The notes: generated from the letters alone by a model not told the origin. A DNA stretch of 64,000 nt from Paenibacillus alginolyticus DSM 5050 = NBRC 15375 (GCF_000422905.1 NZ_AUGY01000001.1:300711-364710); one strand, 5' to 3'; positions 16,225-24,981 are shown, counted from the first letter of the stretch. Made by a program: numbers and translations.

Positions 16225-16264
16225 CTTCGGCTATAAATAATTGAAAGGATTTCTACGTATGTCA
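16222..16264 (+). other. 43-nt insert splitting the yyaL-like gene, with UUCG hairpin, SD and ATG
   Basis: The insert begins with the stop codon TAG. TAGC (16222-16225) pairs with GCTA (16230-16233) around a TTCG tetraloop, making the very stable C(UUCG)G hairpin. A Shine-Dalgarno-like GAAAGGA (16243-16249) lies 9 bases before ATG 16259. No amino acid of the family's GYS-TCHWCH junction is lost on either side. A length of 43 changes the frame. The exact edges can shift by a base because the Ser codons TCC and TCA flank it. Confidence 0.7.
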
Positions 16265-18187
16265 ACATGCCATTGGTGCCACGTCATGGCACACGAGTCA
16301 TTCGAAGACCAAACAGTTGCAGACATGCTGAATAAAGATTTCATTTCGATTAAAGTGGACCGCGAAGAGCGACCGGATGTTGACCATATTTATATGGCTG
16401 TTTGTCAGGCGATGACAGGGCAAGGGGGTTGGCCGCTTACGGTTTTCTTGACGCCTGAGAAAAAGCCGTTTTTTGTTGGGACGTACTTCCCGCGGAGTCG
16501 GAAATATAATCAGGCCGGGTTGGTAGAGATCGTTGCCCAGATGGCAGCGAAGTGGAAGGAAGACGCGGAGCGCATTCGCGAGGTGGGCGAGCAGGTTATT
16601 CAAGAAACAACGAGTCGATTGCTTGAGCACCGCACAGGTGGTGAGGTGTCGGAGGAGACTTTGCATGAAGCTTTCCGACTCTATGAAAGCGTGTTCGATC
16701 CTCAACATGGTGGATTCGGTAATTCACCAAAGTTTCCAACCTCTCATAATCTATCATTTCTACTTAGATATCATCATAAAACAGGCAACGAACGTGCGCT
16801 TGAAATTGTTGAAAAGACACTGGATGCTATGCATCGCGGTGGGATGTATGATCACATCGGATTCGGTTTTTCTCGCTATTCTGTTGACGAGAAATGGCTG
16901 GTTCCTCATTTCGAGAAGATGTTGTACGACAACGCATTGCTTGTCATGACCTACACTGAAGCCTACCAAGTGACTGGAAAAGAGAAGTATTCAGAGGTTG
17001 CTGAGCAAATTATTACTTATGTTCTTCGCGATATGACGGACGAGGGTGGAGCTTTCTATTCCGCAGAGGATGCTGACTCCGATGGGGAGGAAGGCAAGTT
17101 CTACGTCTGGACGCCGGATGAAGTGGAGGACATCTTAGGGATTGAAGAAGGCGATCTTTATTCCGAGCTGTACGATATTACGGAGTCGGGCAATTTTGAG
17201 GGGCATAATATCCCGAATTTAATTGGAACGACGATGGAATCTTTTGCGAGGCGTAAGCAAATCCCATTGGATGAGCTGAAGCAGCGGATTGAGGCTGCCC
17301 GCGTCAAGCTGTTCGCGCATCGCGAGCAGCGTATCCATCCGGGCAAGGATGATAAGATTCTGACCGCGTGGAACGGTCTGATGATAGCTGCGCTGTCCAA
17401 GGCGGCACGTGCCTTGGATAAGCCTGCTTACGCGGAGGCAGCCGCGAAAGCAACGGAATTTATCCTGCGCGAGCTGCGCCGCGAGGACGGGCGGTTGCTC
17501 GCCCGCTACCGCGATGGCGAAGCGGCTTTCCTCGGCTACGTGGACGACTACGCGTTCCTCGTCTGGGGCCTCATCGAGCTGTACGAAACCACGTTCGAGC
17601 TGCGCTATCTCCGTGAAGCTGTCCAGCTAAACGCAGAGATGCTTCGCCTCTTCGGAGACGAAGAGAAGGGCGGGCTCTTCTTCTACGGCAGCGATGCCGA
17701 GCAGCTGCTCACCCGCCCCAAAGAGATCTACGACGGTGCGATGCCGTCGGGCAACGGTGCAGCCGCGCTGAACCTGCTGCGGCTGTCTAGGTTGACCTAC
17801 GACGCGAAGCTGTCGCAGGCAGCAGATGTGCAGCTCCAGGCGTTCGCCGGAGCTGTCGCGTCCTACCCGCCAGGCCACGCGCTCACGCTGGCCGCGCTCG
17901 ACTTCGCTTATGGCGAAGCCAGCGAAATCGTCATCGCCGGTGATCCGGCGAAGCCAGAGACACTGATGACCATGCTGCGCACGGTGCAGCGGCAGTACCT
18001 GCCGAATGCGCTGCTGATTCTTCATCCGCCGGGAGCGGCGGGCGAAGAAGTGCGCAAGCTCATTCCGCTTGTGCAAGACAAGCTGCCGCTTGGAGGGCAG
18101 GCAACGGCCTACGTGTGCCAGAATTTCGCCTGCCAAGCGCCAACACAAGATCTCGAGGAGCTCGAAAATCTCTCCTCAAAACACTGA
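16259..18187 (+). CDS. YyaL/DUF255 thioredoxin-domain protein, C-terminal part (642 aa)
   Basis: Starts MSTCHWCHVMAHESFED, i.e. precisely at the conserved CHWC motif of the thioredoxin-like domain, and continues through KVDREERPDVD and a (alpha/alpha)6-barrel region (KNHGG-like repeats such as HRGGMYDHIGFGFSRY and HFEKMLYDNALL) to a normal C-terminus. With the 58-residue upstream part the total is 700 aa, normal for YyaL/SSP411-type proteins of unknown enzymology. ATG 16259 follows GAAAGGA; TTG 16241 in the same frame lies in the insert. The 3' third is markedly GC-richer than the 5' part. Confidence 0.8.
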   Translation: MSTCHWCHVMAHESFEDQTVADMLNKDFISIKVDREERPDVDHIYMAVCQAMTGQGGWPLTVFLTPEKKPFFVGTYFPRSRKYNQAGLVEIVAQMAAKWKEDAERIREVGEQVIQETTSRLLEHRTGGEVSEETLHEAFRLYESVFDPQHGGFGNSPKFPTSHNLSFLLRYHHKTGNERALEIVEKTLDAMHRGGMYDHIGFGFSRYSVDEKWLVPHFEKMLYDNALLVMTYTEAYQVTGKEKYSEVAEQIITYVLRDMTDEGGAFYSAEDADSDGEEGKFYVWTPDEVEDILGIEEGDLYSELYDITESGNFEGHNIPNLIGTTMESFARRKQIPLDELKQRIEAARVKLFAHREQRIHPGKDDKILTAWNGLMIAALSKAARALDKPAYAEAAAKATEFILRELRREDGRLLARYRDGEAAFLGYVDDYAFLVWGLIELYETTFELRYLREAVQLNAEMLRLFGDEEKGGLFFYGSDAEQLLTRPKEIYDGAMPSGNGAAALNLLRLSRLTYDAKLSQAADVQLQAFAGAVASYPPGHALTLAALDFAYGEASEIVIAGDPAKPETLMTMLRTVQRQYLPNALLILHPPGAAGEEVRKLIPLVQDKLPLGGQATAYVCQNFACQAPTQDLEELENLSSKH

Positions 18188-18213
18188 TAATAATTATCAT
18201 TATTGGTTACAAT
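18185..18213 (+). promoter_or_regulatory. Fur-box-like palindrome with adjacent -10 box
   Basis: TGATAATAATTATCA (18185-18199) is a perfect 7-1-7 inverted repeat matching the Fur consensus and overlapping the stop of the yyaL-like gene. TACAAT at 18208-18213 could be a -10 element with CTGATA (18184-18189) as a weak -35. No coding gene starts downstream before the terminator at 18238, so its target is unclear; a short RNA is possible. Confidence 0.45.
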
Positions 18214-18237
18214 GTGAATAAGGGCACGGAGAAAAGA

Positions 18238-18265
18238 AGAGGCCCCCCGACAGGGCCTCTTTTTA
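18238..18265 (+). terminator. Rho-independent terminator
   Basis: AGAGGCCC (18238-18245) pairs with GGGCCTCT (18253-18260) followed by TTTTT. It ends the yyaL-like transcript. Downstream the convergent DUF1540 gene ends at 18284, so the hairpin may partly serve both directions. Confidence 0.8.
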
Positions 18266-18283
18266 CGCTTTAGCTCTTACACA

Positions 18284-18442
18284 CTAAATCTTAGACTCAA
18301 AAGTCTTACAATCCGTCTCCTCAGAATTACGAGCTTGGTTACTGCCGCGGTGACTCACGACATAAATCGAGCTCGCATTGCATTTGTTTTCGGTAGCCCA
18401 ATATTTGCAGGAATTCACTTCACAAAGAACATCTTTAGCCAT
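18284..18442 (-). CDS. DUF1540 domain protein, 52 aa
   Basis: On the minus strand, MAKDVLCEVNSCKYW then ENKCNASSIYVV and EETDCKTFESK shows the spacing of four cysteines typical of DUF1540 (C-x5-C-x8-C-...-ETDC-x-TF), a small probably metal-binding protein common in spore-forming Firmicutes. The start follows AGAGGAGGTGAAAGAGGC, an excellent ribosome site. Function unknown in the family; some members are linked with sporulation. Confidence 0.8.
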   Translation of the reverse strand: MAKDVLCEVNSCKYWATENKCNASSIYVVSHRGSNQARNSEETDCKTFESKI

Positions 18443-18621
18443 GCCTCTTTCACCTCCTCTAAGATAAATAGGGAGCTTTGTTCAGAAAACAAAGTCTCAC
18501 CATATTAGGGTGGTCGAAAGAGGCCTATTTTTATACATAGGCTGGAAGGGTTTGTAATTCACCTCAGCAGTGTTTATCCACATATACATGAAGTAGCTAC
18601 CAAACTTCAAGGGGTGAACCT

Positions 18622-18837
18622 ATGGCTAAGGATGAGCTGCAACAATGTGTCCGGTGTAAATATGTAGCTGATAAAGAAGATAACTACTGCATTCGTTGTG
18701 GAGCGCCGCTTAAGAATAAGTGCACCAAAGAGAAAACCTTATTGCACAAAGGGTGCTATAAAGTTAACAAGCCGGACGCCAAATACTGTTCGGGCTGCGG
18801 TACGGAAACCATTTTTAGCGAATGGGGTCTTATCTGA
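18622..18837 (+). CDS. zinc-ribbon protein, 71 aa
   Basis: Three or more CxxC knuckles: CVRCKY, CIRCGAPL and YCSGCGTET, plus single Cys residues at KNKC and KGC, suggest two zinc ribbons. ATG 18622 follows AAGGGGTGAACCT. It stands alone: a bidirectional terminator follows, and a 180-base divergent region separates it from the DUF1540 gene. That region holds a CTTTGTT/AACAAAG hairpin at 18477-18495. Specific function unknown; small double-ribbon proteins often bind nucleic acid or other proteins. Confidence 0.7.
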   Translation: MAKDELQQCVRCKYVADKEDNYCIRCGAPLKNKCTKEKTLLHKGCYKVNKPDAKYCSGCGTETIFSEWGLI

Positions 18838-18849
18838 TCTGCATAAAAA

Positions 18850-18890
18850 AGACCACAGCAGGTTTAAACTGATGTGGTCTAATTTTTTTG
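18850..18890. terminator. bidirectional Rho-independent terminator
   Basis: AGACCACA (18850-18857) pairs with TGTGGTCT (18873-18880). T-runs follow on the plus strand (18883-18889) and on the minus strand (A-run 18845-18850), so it serves the zinc-ribbon gene and the convergent GH18 gene. Confidence 0.85.
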
Positions 18891-18948
18891 TCTAAGTTTT
18901 TATCTAATTTTTTTGTTTAATCTTATCGTCTATTTGTTATTCATTCAG

Positions 18949-20871
18949 TTATTTATTCTGCAAAATCAATTTCCATAAGTCCGATTGATCATAACCAAGC
19001 CGCCATGCGGCAACACCTGCGATGTCGTACTTTTTCGCCATGTCCAGACGAGCTTTGATCGTAGCCTCATCTTCTAACCAGAATACATAGGTGAAGCCAT
19101 CCTCTTGGTACTCGATCCGATATTGTCCGTAGGTATTGTCCCAAGTTTGTTTGGTTGATTTGGAAGCCAATAAAGCAGGGATGTCTTTCATCAACAAGGT
19201 TCGATTACTTTGTAAGGCGCCGGCTGCATCCAGCTTCCATTCGCGCACATAGTAGGGGATACCTAGAATGATTTTGTCACGCGGAATGCCATAGGAAAGG
19301 AATTCTTGAATACCGCCATCCGTCCAAGGAAGTCCAGCTACGGACCCTGCAGACGTACTGCCGCGCCAGAACTGATCGTAGGCCATGATGACAACATAGT
19401 CAACCAGACTCCCCAGCTTCTCATGATCGAATGCAGAAAGATGGTTCCATTTGACACTTCCACGCGGTAGATCAATGGATACGATTAGGCTGTTCAAGTG
19501 AGCGTAAGAGGTTAATTTGGCTATGAAAGCTGTAAAAGCATTACGATCCGAACCAGCCAGGCTTTCGAAATCCACATTGATCCCCGGAACGCCAAGCTGG
19601 ACAGAGCGGTCTACCAAGGCCTTAACGAATTTGTCTTGGGCAGCACTATCCGCAAGGAATTGCGTCGTCAAGGTTGCGTTAAATTGGTTGCTGACTAACG
19701 GATACACGGTGTAACCATTCTTTTGGAGCCATTTGACCGTATCGGCATTGGATTGATCCTTCAAATTACCAGCTGCATCCGCAAGCTCGAAATAGCTCGG
19801 AGAATCAACGTCAAGACCAACCGTATTGTTCACATGCGCTTTAATTGCATCGCCACCGGCCATGCCGTTCCAGCCCCATACCTGCAGCTTTTTGAAGTTG
19901 TCCCAAAGAAAGCGATGATCGAGCGTTTGAACGGAAGAATTACTATACTGCACACTGTAACTTAATGCTTCGGGAATCGTCTTGAATTCGCCAATGAGTG
20001 CTGTATTCTGAAACACTTGATATGAGGCGTAGTTGTTCCAAATTTTACGTCCATCCATGAATATTGAGCTGTGTCCCCATAGGCGAGCGTAATCTGCTGC
20101 TTCATTCAAGGAAGCAAAGTCCTGCAAAAATGTGTCATTCTGAAATACTTTATAAACTTTAAGATTGCTATACACGGTTTTTTTCGTATTTTTATTGACG
20201 ACGGTTGAATTTCCCCATTTGAGAGCTTCATTAATTGCGTCCTCTAAAGAGGCAAATTCCCAATTGTCTGCTGAAAATGTACCTTGATAAACCTTGTAAA
20301 TAAGCTCGCCAGTACGAAGTGCTTTCTTTTCGTCACTAGAAATATTGTCCCAAATCCACTTATTACTGTTTAAATCAATAATATGGGCACCGCCCCATTT
20401 TTTCGCTTCGGCCACGGCCTCAGTCAGCGTTGGAAACTTCCAAGAATCCTGCGTGATCTCATTTTGGAACACTTGGAAATTAGGGTAGTTGTTCCACGCC
20501 CAACCTGTGGATTGCAGGTCTCGAACACTTGCGTAGCTCCATTTCTTTGCTTCAGCGACGGCCGCATCCAATGAGGCAAATTGCCACTCAGGTAGCGATG
20601 CATCTAACTGAAAAACTTGATAGCGGGGGAAATTGTTCCACAGCCATTTGCGAGTGCTTATTTCTTCTACATGGCTATTCGAAAAGCCTTTTGCAAATGC
20701 TTCTGCTTGCCCATAAGCTGCGAATTCCATGAGTACATGATTGTACTGATAGACGCGGTATTTCGTTGTTTTGTCCGGATTTGATTGAACTGTACCTGCT
20801 GCCTGAACAGCATTGGGTACGCCCATTGATAATATCAGGGTGCCTGTGAGCATCCATTTCCCAATTTTCAT
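18949..20871 (-). CDS. secreted GH18-family hydrolase with six N-terminal repeats
   Basis: 640 aa. Signal peptide (MKIGKWMLTGTLILSMGVPN to AVQAAG) is followed by six imperfect repeats of 42-48 residues (residues ~37-330). Each has Y-x-V-F/Y-Q, then a F-x-S-L-x-E-A-x-x-E-A-K-K-W core and W-x-W-N-N at the end. The C-terminal GH18 barrel has VPGINVDFESL, carrying the catalytic Glu in the DxxDxDxE-type motif with the first Asp replaced, then YVVIMAYDQFW and GVAAWRLGYD. It resembles YaaH/SleL-type N-acetylglucosaminidases acting on peptidoglycan. The repeats are not LysM and may bind the wall or a polymer (inference). Confidence 0.8.
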   Translation of the reverse strand: MKIGKWMLTGTLILSMGVPNAVQAAGTVQSNPDKTTKYRVYQYNHVLMEFAAYGQAEAFAKGFSNSHVEEISTRKWLWNNFPRYQVFQLDASLPEWQFASLDAAVAEAKKWSYASVRDLQSTGWAWNNYPNFQVFQNEITQDSWKFPTLTEAVAEAKKWGGAHIIDLNSNKWIWDNISSDEKKALRTGELIYKVYQGTFSADNWEFASLEDAINEALKWGNSTVVNKNTKKTVYSNLKVYKVFQNDTFLQDFASLNEAADYARLWGHSSIFMDGRKIWNNYASYQVFQNTALIGEFKTIPEALSYSVQYSNSSVQTLDHRFLWDNFKKLQVWGWNGMAGGDAIKAHVNNTVGLDVDSPSYFELADAAGNLKDQSNADTVKWLQKNGYTVYPLVSNQFNATLTTQFLADSAAQDKFVKALVDRSVQLGVPGINVDFESLAGSDRNAFTAFIAKLTSYAHLNSLIVSIDLPRGSVKWNHLSAFDHEKLGSLVDYVVIMAYDQFWRGSTSAGSVAGLPWTDGGIQEFLSYGIPRDKIILGIPYYVREWKLDAAGALQSNRTLLMKDIPALLASKSTKQTWDNTYGQYRIEYQEDGFTYVFWLEDEATIKARLDMAKKYDIAGVAAWRLGYDQSDLWKLILQNK

Positions 20872-21054
20872 CCATCACGCCTCTTTCTAGTAAACTACTT
20901 AATTGGACGTAGGAAATGATAGTTTGGTTGCGTTGGAAAATGTATGAAAGTTCGCGAATCCTGTGATAGATGTTGGACGGAGGCATAACTTTTGGAGTAA
21001 CATGAGAAGTAATTAGGCATTGCCGTGATCACAACAAGGTGAGGGGAACGATTC

Positions 21055-21588
21055 ATGAAGCCGTATCCGGAGGCATATATCGAATATTTACTTTATTTCC
21101 ATGCACAACGGGATTATTTTGAATGCCATGAAGTGATGGAGGAGTTCTGGAAGGAGCACCCAGGGGATGCACGCAGCAGAACCTATGTCGCTCTTATTCA
21201 AATTGCAGTAGGGATGTATCATATTCGTAGAGGGAACCGCAATGGTGCTGTGAAAATGCTGCAAAGCGCAGGAAGGAATGCGGAAGCTCCTTATGTCCTT
21301 TCCTTGGGGCTAGATCCAGATAAGCTTCAAGAGCTTCTTAACCAGGTTTGGTCTTCAATTGAGCGTGATGAATTCCTATATCAGGATATTAATTTACCTA
21401 TTATGGACCCGGAGCTTATAGATTTTTGCATAAAAGAGTGCGAAAGAAGAGGGCTGAAATGGCAGGCGCCAAGCCTGATGGAGGATGAGCTGCTCATCCA
21501 AAAACATACGCGGAGAGACCGCTCAGAGGTAATCAATGAAAGAGCAAGGCAGCAGCAGATTCGCATGGAAAAGGGTGGCGCTAGATGA
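21055..21588 (+). CDS. DUF309 domain protein, 177 aa
   Basis: The N-terminus EAYIEYLLYFHAQRDYFECH then EVMEEFWK is the DUF309 signature, with conserved His/Glu residues, and LIQIAVGMYHIRRGN follows. Helical, cytoplasmic, function unknown. ATG follows GGTGAGGGGAACGATTC. The stop overlaps the response regulator ATG by four bases, so it is the first gene of the two-component operon. Confidence 0.85.
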   Translation: MKPYPEAYIEYLLYFHAQRDYFECHEVMEEFWKEHPGDARSRTYVALIQIAVGMYHIRRGNRNGAVKMLQSAGRNAEAPYVLSLGLDPDKLQELLNQVWSSIERDEFLYQDINLPIMDPELIDFCIKECERRGLKWQAPSLMEDELLIQKHTRRDRSEVINERARQQQIRMEKGGAR

Positions 21589-22313
21589 GTTCGGATGGCA
21601 AAGTTCTAGTTGTAGATGACGAACCGAATATTGCTGAAGTCGTCAGATTGTATTTGGAGCACTCCAACTATGAGGCAATTATTTTGCCGAGAGGGCATGA
21701 AGTGCTTCGTACGATAATAAATGAAAAACCAAGCTTGGTTCTGCTGGATATCATGCTTCCTGATATATCCGGCTACGAGTTGTGTGAGCAAATTCGCAAA
21801 ATGGATGCTCCCTTTCATCAAACACCAATCATTTTTCTCACAGCAAAAGGGGAGTCCATCGATAAGCTAAGAGGGTTTAATCTTGGGGTTGACGATTATT
21901 TGGTCAAGCCTTTTGATCCGAATGAGCTCATTGCCCGTATTAAGGCCGTCCTACGCCGAACGATTCAAGTGTCTACGGAACTGTCTCAACCCCAGAATTC
22001 CTCCCGTAAATGGCTGGAGATCGGCAATATTGTTATCGATCTTGAGCAGTATCGGGTCACAGTCGGTGGGAAACGGGTTGAGCTTACGCCTAAGGAGATT
22101 GAGCTGTTGTATTTCCTTACCAGTCATCCTAGCCGCGTATTTACTCGTGAGGATCTTCTCGGTTATGTGTGGAATTTTGATTTTACAGGCGGTACGCGAA
22201 CGGTAGACGCCCATGTGAAAAACTTGCGTAAAAAGCTAGGACAGCATGACATGTGGTGCATCCAGACCCTGTGGGGAATTGGCTACTCTTTTGAGGTGGT
22301 TCAGCATGTTTAA
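21585..22313 (+). CDS. OmpR/PhoB-family response regulator
   Basis: 242 aa DNA-binding regulator. The receiver domain has VVDDEPN acidic pocket, phospho-Asp in LLDIMLPD, Thr in FLTAKGE and Lys in LVKPFDP. The winged helix (residues ~140-238) has LTPKEIELLYFL and GTRTVDAHVKNLRKKLG. It forms an operon with the histidine kinase, which it overlaps by eight bases. Its target genes are not evident, though the lipoprotein downstream is a candidate. Confidence 0.92.
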   Translation: MSSDGKVLVVDDEPNIAEVVRLYLEHSNYEAIILPRGHEVLRTIINEKPSLVLLDIMLPDISGYELCEQIRKMDAPFHQTPIIFLTAKGESIDKLRGFNLGVDDYLVKPFDPNELIARIKAVLRRTIQVSTELSQPQNSSRKWLEIGNIVIDLEQYRVTVGGKRVELTPKEIELLYFLTSHPSRVFTREDLLGYVWNFDFTGGTRTVDAHVKNLRKKLGQHDMWCIQTLWGIGYSFEVVQHV

Positions 22314-23760
22314 ACGATGGTTGCCGGGAAAGAGCAACAGCTTATATTTGAAAATATTCCTGTCTTTTCTTGCGACTTGTGTGCTTTTTTTTGCTGGACT
22401 TTTCCTGTTCTGGAATTACTATTTTACCGATTTATTTTATAAAGATAAGATCGAACTCATGGAGAAGCGTAATGTGGAAGTCACACGCTTAATGAATTCT
22501 TTACAGGATGGAACGATTTCTACCCGAGAGTTGAAATATACGGTACGTATTTTGGCTAGAAGCATTAATGGACAAGTTTGGCTTGTTGACGACAAGGGCA
22601 ACATTCTGAATGGCTCCTCGGATAGTGAAGGGAGAGCTATTCCCAAACAAATGGATGCGCTGTTTATCGATGGACTTCACGGTCATTCCGGTTATGGCAT
22701 GGTTGGCTTAACGGCACCTGACGGGCGGAACGTAAATTTATTTACGTATCACGCCCCGTACCAACTAAACGGACAACCTATGGTCATTTTCCTTCAGTTT
22801 CCTGCTGGAGATATCAGTGAAGCCATTTCCGCCGTGCGCGTTAATATTCTGGTTCCCCTCTTATTTTCACTGGTAGCTGTTGGTTTCATTCTGTTTATCA
22901 TTTCTCGCAAATTGGCTGGCCCGCTTCAACAGATGAATCGAGCTGCACTCGAGCTCGCACATGGTGATTTCACTACACGGGTTCCGGTAACCTCACAGGA
23001 TGAGGTAGGGCAGCTTGCGGCTAGCTTCAACTTCATGGTTGAACAGCTGGAGGAATGGGAAGGAACAAGGCAGGAGTTTTTGACGAATGTTTCACATGAG
23101 CTTCGTTCTCCGCTGACGACACTGCGCGGTTTTATTGTAGCGATGAATGATAAGGTTATTCCGGAAGAGAAATATTCGCATTACCTGCGTATCTGTGATC
23201 AGGAAGTTCAGCGGCTGCAGCGTCTTGTGTCCGATCTATTAGATTTGGCGCAGATTCAAAATGGGGTCGATGTGTTCCGTCTTAGACCTGTATCAATCGC
23301 AGAAACACTTGAAGACTCGTTGGAGCTGCTGAAAGCACCGATTGCAACGAAGGAAATTAACTTTCACCTCATTCTTCCTGAGCCGGATACGGTGCCCTCC
23401 CAGGTTCAATTAGACCCGGATCGATTTGCCCAAATTGTACAGAATTTAATCTATAATTCATTGAAATTCACACCAAAGGGCGGAACGATAACGGTAGCTT
23501 TAGAAGAACAGGAGCGCGAGGTTCATATGTATGTTCGTGATACAGGGGAAGGGATGACAGATGCCGAGTTAGCGCGCATTTGGGATCGTTTCTACAAAGC
23601 AGAAGAGGCAAGGACTTCGCGGTCCGACGTTAAGACAGGAACGGGTCTTGGACTTACGATTGTGAAACATTTGGTTACAGGCATGAATGGAACCATACAT
23701 GCTCGCAGTCAGGTCGGCGAAGGGACCGAATTTCGTGTTACTTTTCCTCGTATTTCGTAG
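22306..23760 (+). CDS. sensor histidine kinase (HAMP, HisKA, HATPase)
   Basis: 484 aa. Membrane spans near residues 17-38 and 180-203 bracket an extracytoplasmic sensor loop of ~140 residues. A HAMP domain follows, then the phospho-His motif FLTNVSHELRSPLTTLRGF, N-box QNLIYNSLKFTP, and G-boxes DTGEGM and GTGLGLTIVKHL. ATG 22306 after TTTGAGGTGGTT is preferred to an upstream frame lying in the regulator gene. It partners the adjacent response regulator; signal unknown. Confidence 0.92.
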   Translation: MFKRWLPGKSNSLYLKIFLSFLATCVLFFAGLFLFWNYYFTDLFYKDKIELMEKRNVEVTRLMNSLQDGTISTRELKYTVRILARSINGQVWLVDDKGNILNGSSDSEGRAIPKQMDALFIDGLHGHSGYGMVGLTAPDGRNVNLFTYHAPYQLNGQPMVIFLQFPAGDISEAISAVRVNILVPLLFSLVAVGFILFIISRKLAGPLQQMNRAALELAHGDFTTRVPVTSQDEVGQLAASFNFMVEQLEEWEGTRQEFLTNVSHELRSPLTTLRGFIVAMNDKVIPEEKYSHYLRICDQEVQRLQRLVSDLLDLAQIQNGVDVFRLRPVSIAETLEDSLELLKAPIATKEINFHLILPEPDTVPSQVQLDPDRFAQIVQNLIYNSLKFTPKGGTITVALEEQEREVHMYVRDTGEGMTDAELARIWDRFYKAEEARTSRSDVKTGTGLGLTIVKHLVTGMNGTIHARSQVGEGTEFRVTFPRIS

Positions 23761-23812
23761 ATCTACACAATTTTTTTACAACTAAGGCAAACTTATTTCA
23801 TCAATATTTTGT

Positions 23813-23841
23813 ATCCTGTTGCTGATAGACAGGATTTTTTG
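23813..23841 (+). terminator. terminator/attenuator between kinase and lipoprotein genes
   Basis: ATCCTGT (23813-23819) pairs with ACAGGAT (23829-23835), followed by TTTTTG. It lies just before the ribosome site of the lipoprotein gene, so it could reduce read-through from the two-component operon. Confidence 0.65.
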
Positions 23842-23860
23842 TTTTGGAGGTGTATGTAAG

Positions 23861-24463
23861 TTGAAATACACACGGAATTTGATGCTGCGTTTAACGCTCA
23901 TTTCCTTTCTGCTAAGTGGTTGCAGTGGGCACATGCCTGTGCTTGAAAGCACGTCGGCATCGCCTTCTCCATCAACTGGGAAAACGCCTCAGGAAGACCC
24001 CCCCGCCGAAGAAGTCCAAAATCTTAGAGAGATGCAGCTCGTTATGCTGTTTCAGGGATTAATTCGAATGGATCGGCTTGACTCTCTAACCATTACGGCC
24101 AAGCAGTCTGCGGCTATTCTGCCTTTTGTTCGCAAAAGTATGGATGAAGGAAGCATTACAGAGTCTGAACAAAAACAAGTCATCAATAGTCTAACTCTTC
24201 CACAGCGAGCATTTCTGGATGATCAATCCAAGCAAATGAAGAAGCGTATGACCGAACGGATGGACAATCTAGGTGAAGAGGTGTCTTCAGAAGAACGGGA
24301 AAAGCGAGTCAATGCGTTTATTCAAAAAAGAAACGCGGAGCGCCAGGTTGAAGCAGGCATGACGGAACATGGTGACGGTGATTTTCAGCTTTTTGATCAA
24401 AGAAGTATGGGGATCAGTGTTGAACAGCAGTTAATGGAGCTGCTTACGTCCAAACATGATTGA
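23861..24463 (+). CDS. putative lipoprotein, 200 aa
   Basis: TTG 23861 follows GGAGGTG by 8 bases. The N-terminus has a basic stretch, a hydrophobic run and the lipobox LLSGC, so it should be lipid-anchored outside the membrane. A Ser/Pro-rich linker (SASPSPS) follows, then a helical, highly charged domain rich in Lys, Glu, Arg and Met. No family recognised. It follows a two-component system, so regulation by it is plausible. Confidence 0.65.
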   Translation: MKYTRNLMLRLTLISFLLSGCSGHMPVLESTSASPSPSTGKTPQEDPPAEEVQNLREMQLVMLFQGLIRMDRLDSLTITAKQSAAILPFVRKSMDEGSITESEQKQVINSLTLPQRAFLDDQSKQMKKRMTERMDNLGEEVSSEEREKRVNAFIQKRNAERQVEAGMTEHGDGDFQLFDQRSMGISVEQQLMELLTSKHD

Positions 24464-24489
24464 TTTAAGGGAAAACGAAGTAGGAAAAC

Positions 24490-24960
24490 TTTAGGCTTAC
24501 GTTGAAAGATTACGACGCTTGCCGGAGCAGGAAGCGGTGGGGAGGTTTCCTCCTACGCAGCTGCACAAGCGTACACTCTAGGCACACCATTCAAGCTTAC
24601 GGCAAGTAATCTTATTGATTCGAATATCGAATCGATGTATCCCTTGTGGAGTTTGGGATGAGTGAGAATTCGGACTTCGGTTTTAAGACGGTAGTTGCGA
24701 AATATAAGCTGACGAATAAAGGAACAGCGTCTTTGACCGTTCCGGATTTCCAAAACGGATTTGACAAGCGCTGAAGGCTACACGTACTCGGGTGTTCGAC
24801 AGTCAGTTATAGCGAAGACCATCGCGTCAAACACTAGCTATGTGATGAGTTATTCGTGAACGCTGCGTATAACAAAGATTCTTCCTATGCTTACAGGTTA
24901 CGAGCTAAGCTCCAAGTCGATGACCTTCACAGGGCAGCAGAAGATCGTGTCCGGCGTTCA
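24490..24960 (+). pseudogene. decayed gene encoding an extracellular-type protein
   Basis: No long frame remains, yet protein-like pieces run on in order through different frames. They are TLGTPFKLTASNLIDSNI, VAKYKLTNKGTASLTVPDF (to a TGA at 24772), GYTYSGVRQSVIAKT then IASNTSYVMSY (to a TGA), and FVNAAYNKDSSYAYRL. The style (KYKLTNKGT.. TVPDF, YTYSGVRQ) recalls secreted beta-rich proteins. At least two frameshifts or stops break it, so it is most likely a pseudogene. Confidence 0.6.
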
Positions 24961-24981
24961 CCCACTCCGATTGTACAACAG

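Noticed and set aside
17627..18148. 173-codon minus-strand frame in the yyaL-like gene
   Set aside because: Shadow of a GC-rich coding block; no start signal and no recognisable motif.
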